DNA from: Lachnospiraceae bacterium
GTDB lineage: Bacteria > Bacillota > Clostridia > Lachnospirales > Lachnospiraceae
Assembly: GCA_021202575.1 (NCBI GenBank)
Contig: JAJQCU010000085.1
Location: 1 to 6,960 of the forward strand
Direction of reading: 5' to 3'
DNA: 6,960 nt
Shown here: positions 6,410 through 6,960 of the stretch, piece by piece
How the letters are laid out: the number at the start of each line of letters is the position of its first letter
How positions within the stretch are numbered: position 1 is the stretch's first letter
Program-made: the position numbers and the translations under genes
Notes under the pieces: generated by a model
Database searches by the model: none
What the model was told of the DNA's origin: nothing
What the model saw: the letters and a program-made list of their open reading frames with translations, nothing else

Positions 6410-6960
6410 GGCTCCTCCTGCCGCGCCGCGCTCTCACGGCAAGGATCGCAAACAGAGCAACAATCAGAACCGCCAGAGAGACTGCCAGCGCCCTGACATA
6501 TTCGCTCATCCACCGGCTCTCACCGGTTTTCACTAAAACCGTTCCGGGCTCTTCATATTCCTCCTCATACTCCGTTCTGACGCCTCTGACCAGCAGCCGG
6601 TGCGTGTTGACCCCGTATGGCGTGCAGGTGACCAGCGTACAGTAATCCATCCCGCTCTCAATCTGCAGGGCGGAGACGTCATTCGGCTCCACCACCAGAA
6701 TCTGATCCACCTCGTAGGCAAGCTTCTCATCCAGAACCGTGAGAATAAATATATCGCCGATCTCCATCTGGGTCAGGTCAGTAAACAGCCTGGTGCTGCT
6801 TAAGCCTGTATGTCCGGTCAGCACGGAATGGGTGGAGGCGCCGCCAATCGGCAGAGAGGAACCCGCAAGGTTGCAGACGGACTTTTCGAGCACTTCGCTG
6901 TCCTTGCCATGATGGATCGGCAGGGTCAGATCCAGGCAGGGAATACTGATATAGCCCATC
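6402..6960 (-). CDS. Class C sortase (pilin polymerase type), N-terminus cut by window edge
   Basis: The C-terminal part of a sortase; 186 codons are visible and the frame stays open at the window edge. The first visible Met belongs to the internal motif MGYISIP, so the real start lies beyond base 6960. Numbering from that Met: GSSLPIGG (33-40), catalytic His50 in LTGHTGL, Cys112 in TLVTCTPYGVNTHRLLVRG with Arg121, then an acidic Glu-rich spacer (129-137), a membrane segment (about 153-174) and a basic tail RARRGRRSHG. The TCTPYGxNTHRLLVRG block and C-terminal anchor are typical of class C sortases, which join pilin subunits through Lys-LPxTG isopeptide bonds at the outer face of the membrane. 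Its last bases overlap the start of the second sortase, placing both in one operon. Pilin genes would be expected upstream, outside the window. Confidence 0.92.
   Translation of the reverse strand, partial: MGYISIPCLDLTLPIHHGKDSEVLEKSVCNLAGSSLPIGGASTHSVLTGHTGLSSTRLFTDLTQMEIGDIFILTVLDEKLAYEVDQILVVEPNDVSALQIESGMDYCTLVTCTPYGVNTHRLLVRGVRTEYEEEYEEPGTVLVKTGESRWMSEYVRALAVSLAVLIVALFAILAVRARRGRRSHG
6414..6419 (-). promoter_or_regulatory. Ribosome binding site of the second sortase, inside the first
   Basis: A perfect AGGAGG on the minus strand, four bases before the ATG at 6409. It lies within the last codons of the upstream sortase (Arg-Arg-Ser), so the two stop and start regions overlap (ATGGGTAG). 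It fixes the start of the second sortase. Confidence 0.8.

Noticed and set aside
5429..6496. A 355-residue open frame on the plus strand
   Set aside because: It is antisense to the second sortase, whose catalytic motifs are intact; Pro/Arg/His-rich composition and lack of any domain mark it as a shadow.

Overview
All genes in this window lie on the minus strand, so biological order runs from high to low coordinates. The GC-rich coding sequence, strong AGGAGG-type ribosome binding sites, Gram-positive class C sortases and a DUF5717/DUF5716 pair (families I know almost only from Lachnospiraceae and close relatives) point to a gut-type Clostridia bacterium, most likely Lachnospiraceae. No RNA genes, insertion sequences, CRISPR arrays or phage genes were seen, and no stretch longer than about 250 bases lacks a gene.

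Region by region: (a) 6960-5276 holds two tandem sortases that overlap by 8 bases. The first is a canonical class C (pilin-polymerase type) enzyme cut by the window edge. The second is divergent, membrane-anchored at both ends, with acidic low-complexity linkers on either side of the catalytic domain. They are probably the end of a pilus or surface-protein locus whose pilins lie beyond base 6960. (b) 5275-5038 is an intergenic stretch with an A-tract, a good sigma-A-type promoter and an approximately 85-nt leader with alternative hairpins, all serving metK. (c) 5037-3880 is metK, S-adenosylmethionine synthetase, complete and with its signature motifs. (d) 3879-3634 is intergenic: a strong hairpin just after metK, an unexplained nested inverted repeat, and a second extended -10 promoter for the next operon. 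(e) 3633-1 is a two-gene operon: a complete 843-residue DUF5717-type protein followed 11 bases later by a DUF5716-type protein with an actin/Hsp70-like N-terminus, which runs off the left edge.

metK looks like an ordinary housekeeping gene between two unrelated modules. The most interesting content is the DUF5717-DUF5716 operon, a conserved but functionally uncharacterised pairing of a probable helical scaffold with an Hsp70/actin-fold protein. The divergent second sortase comes next.
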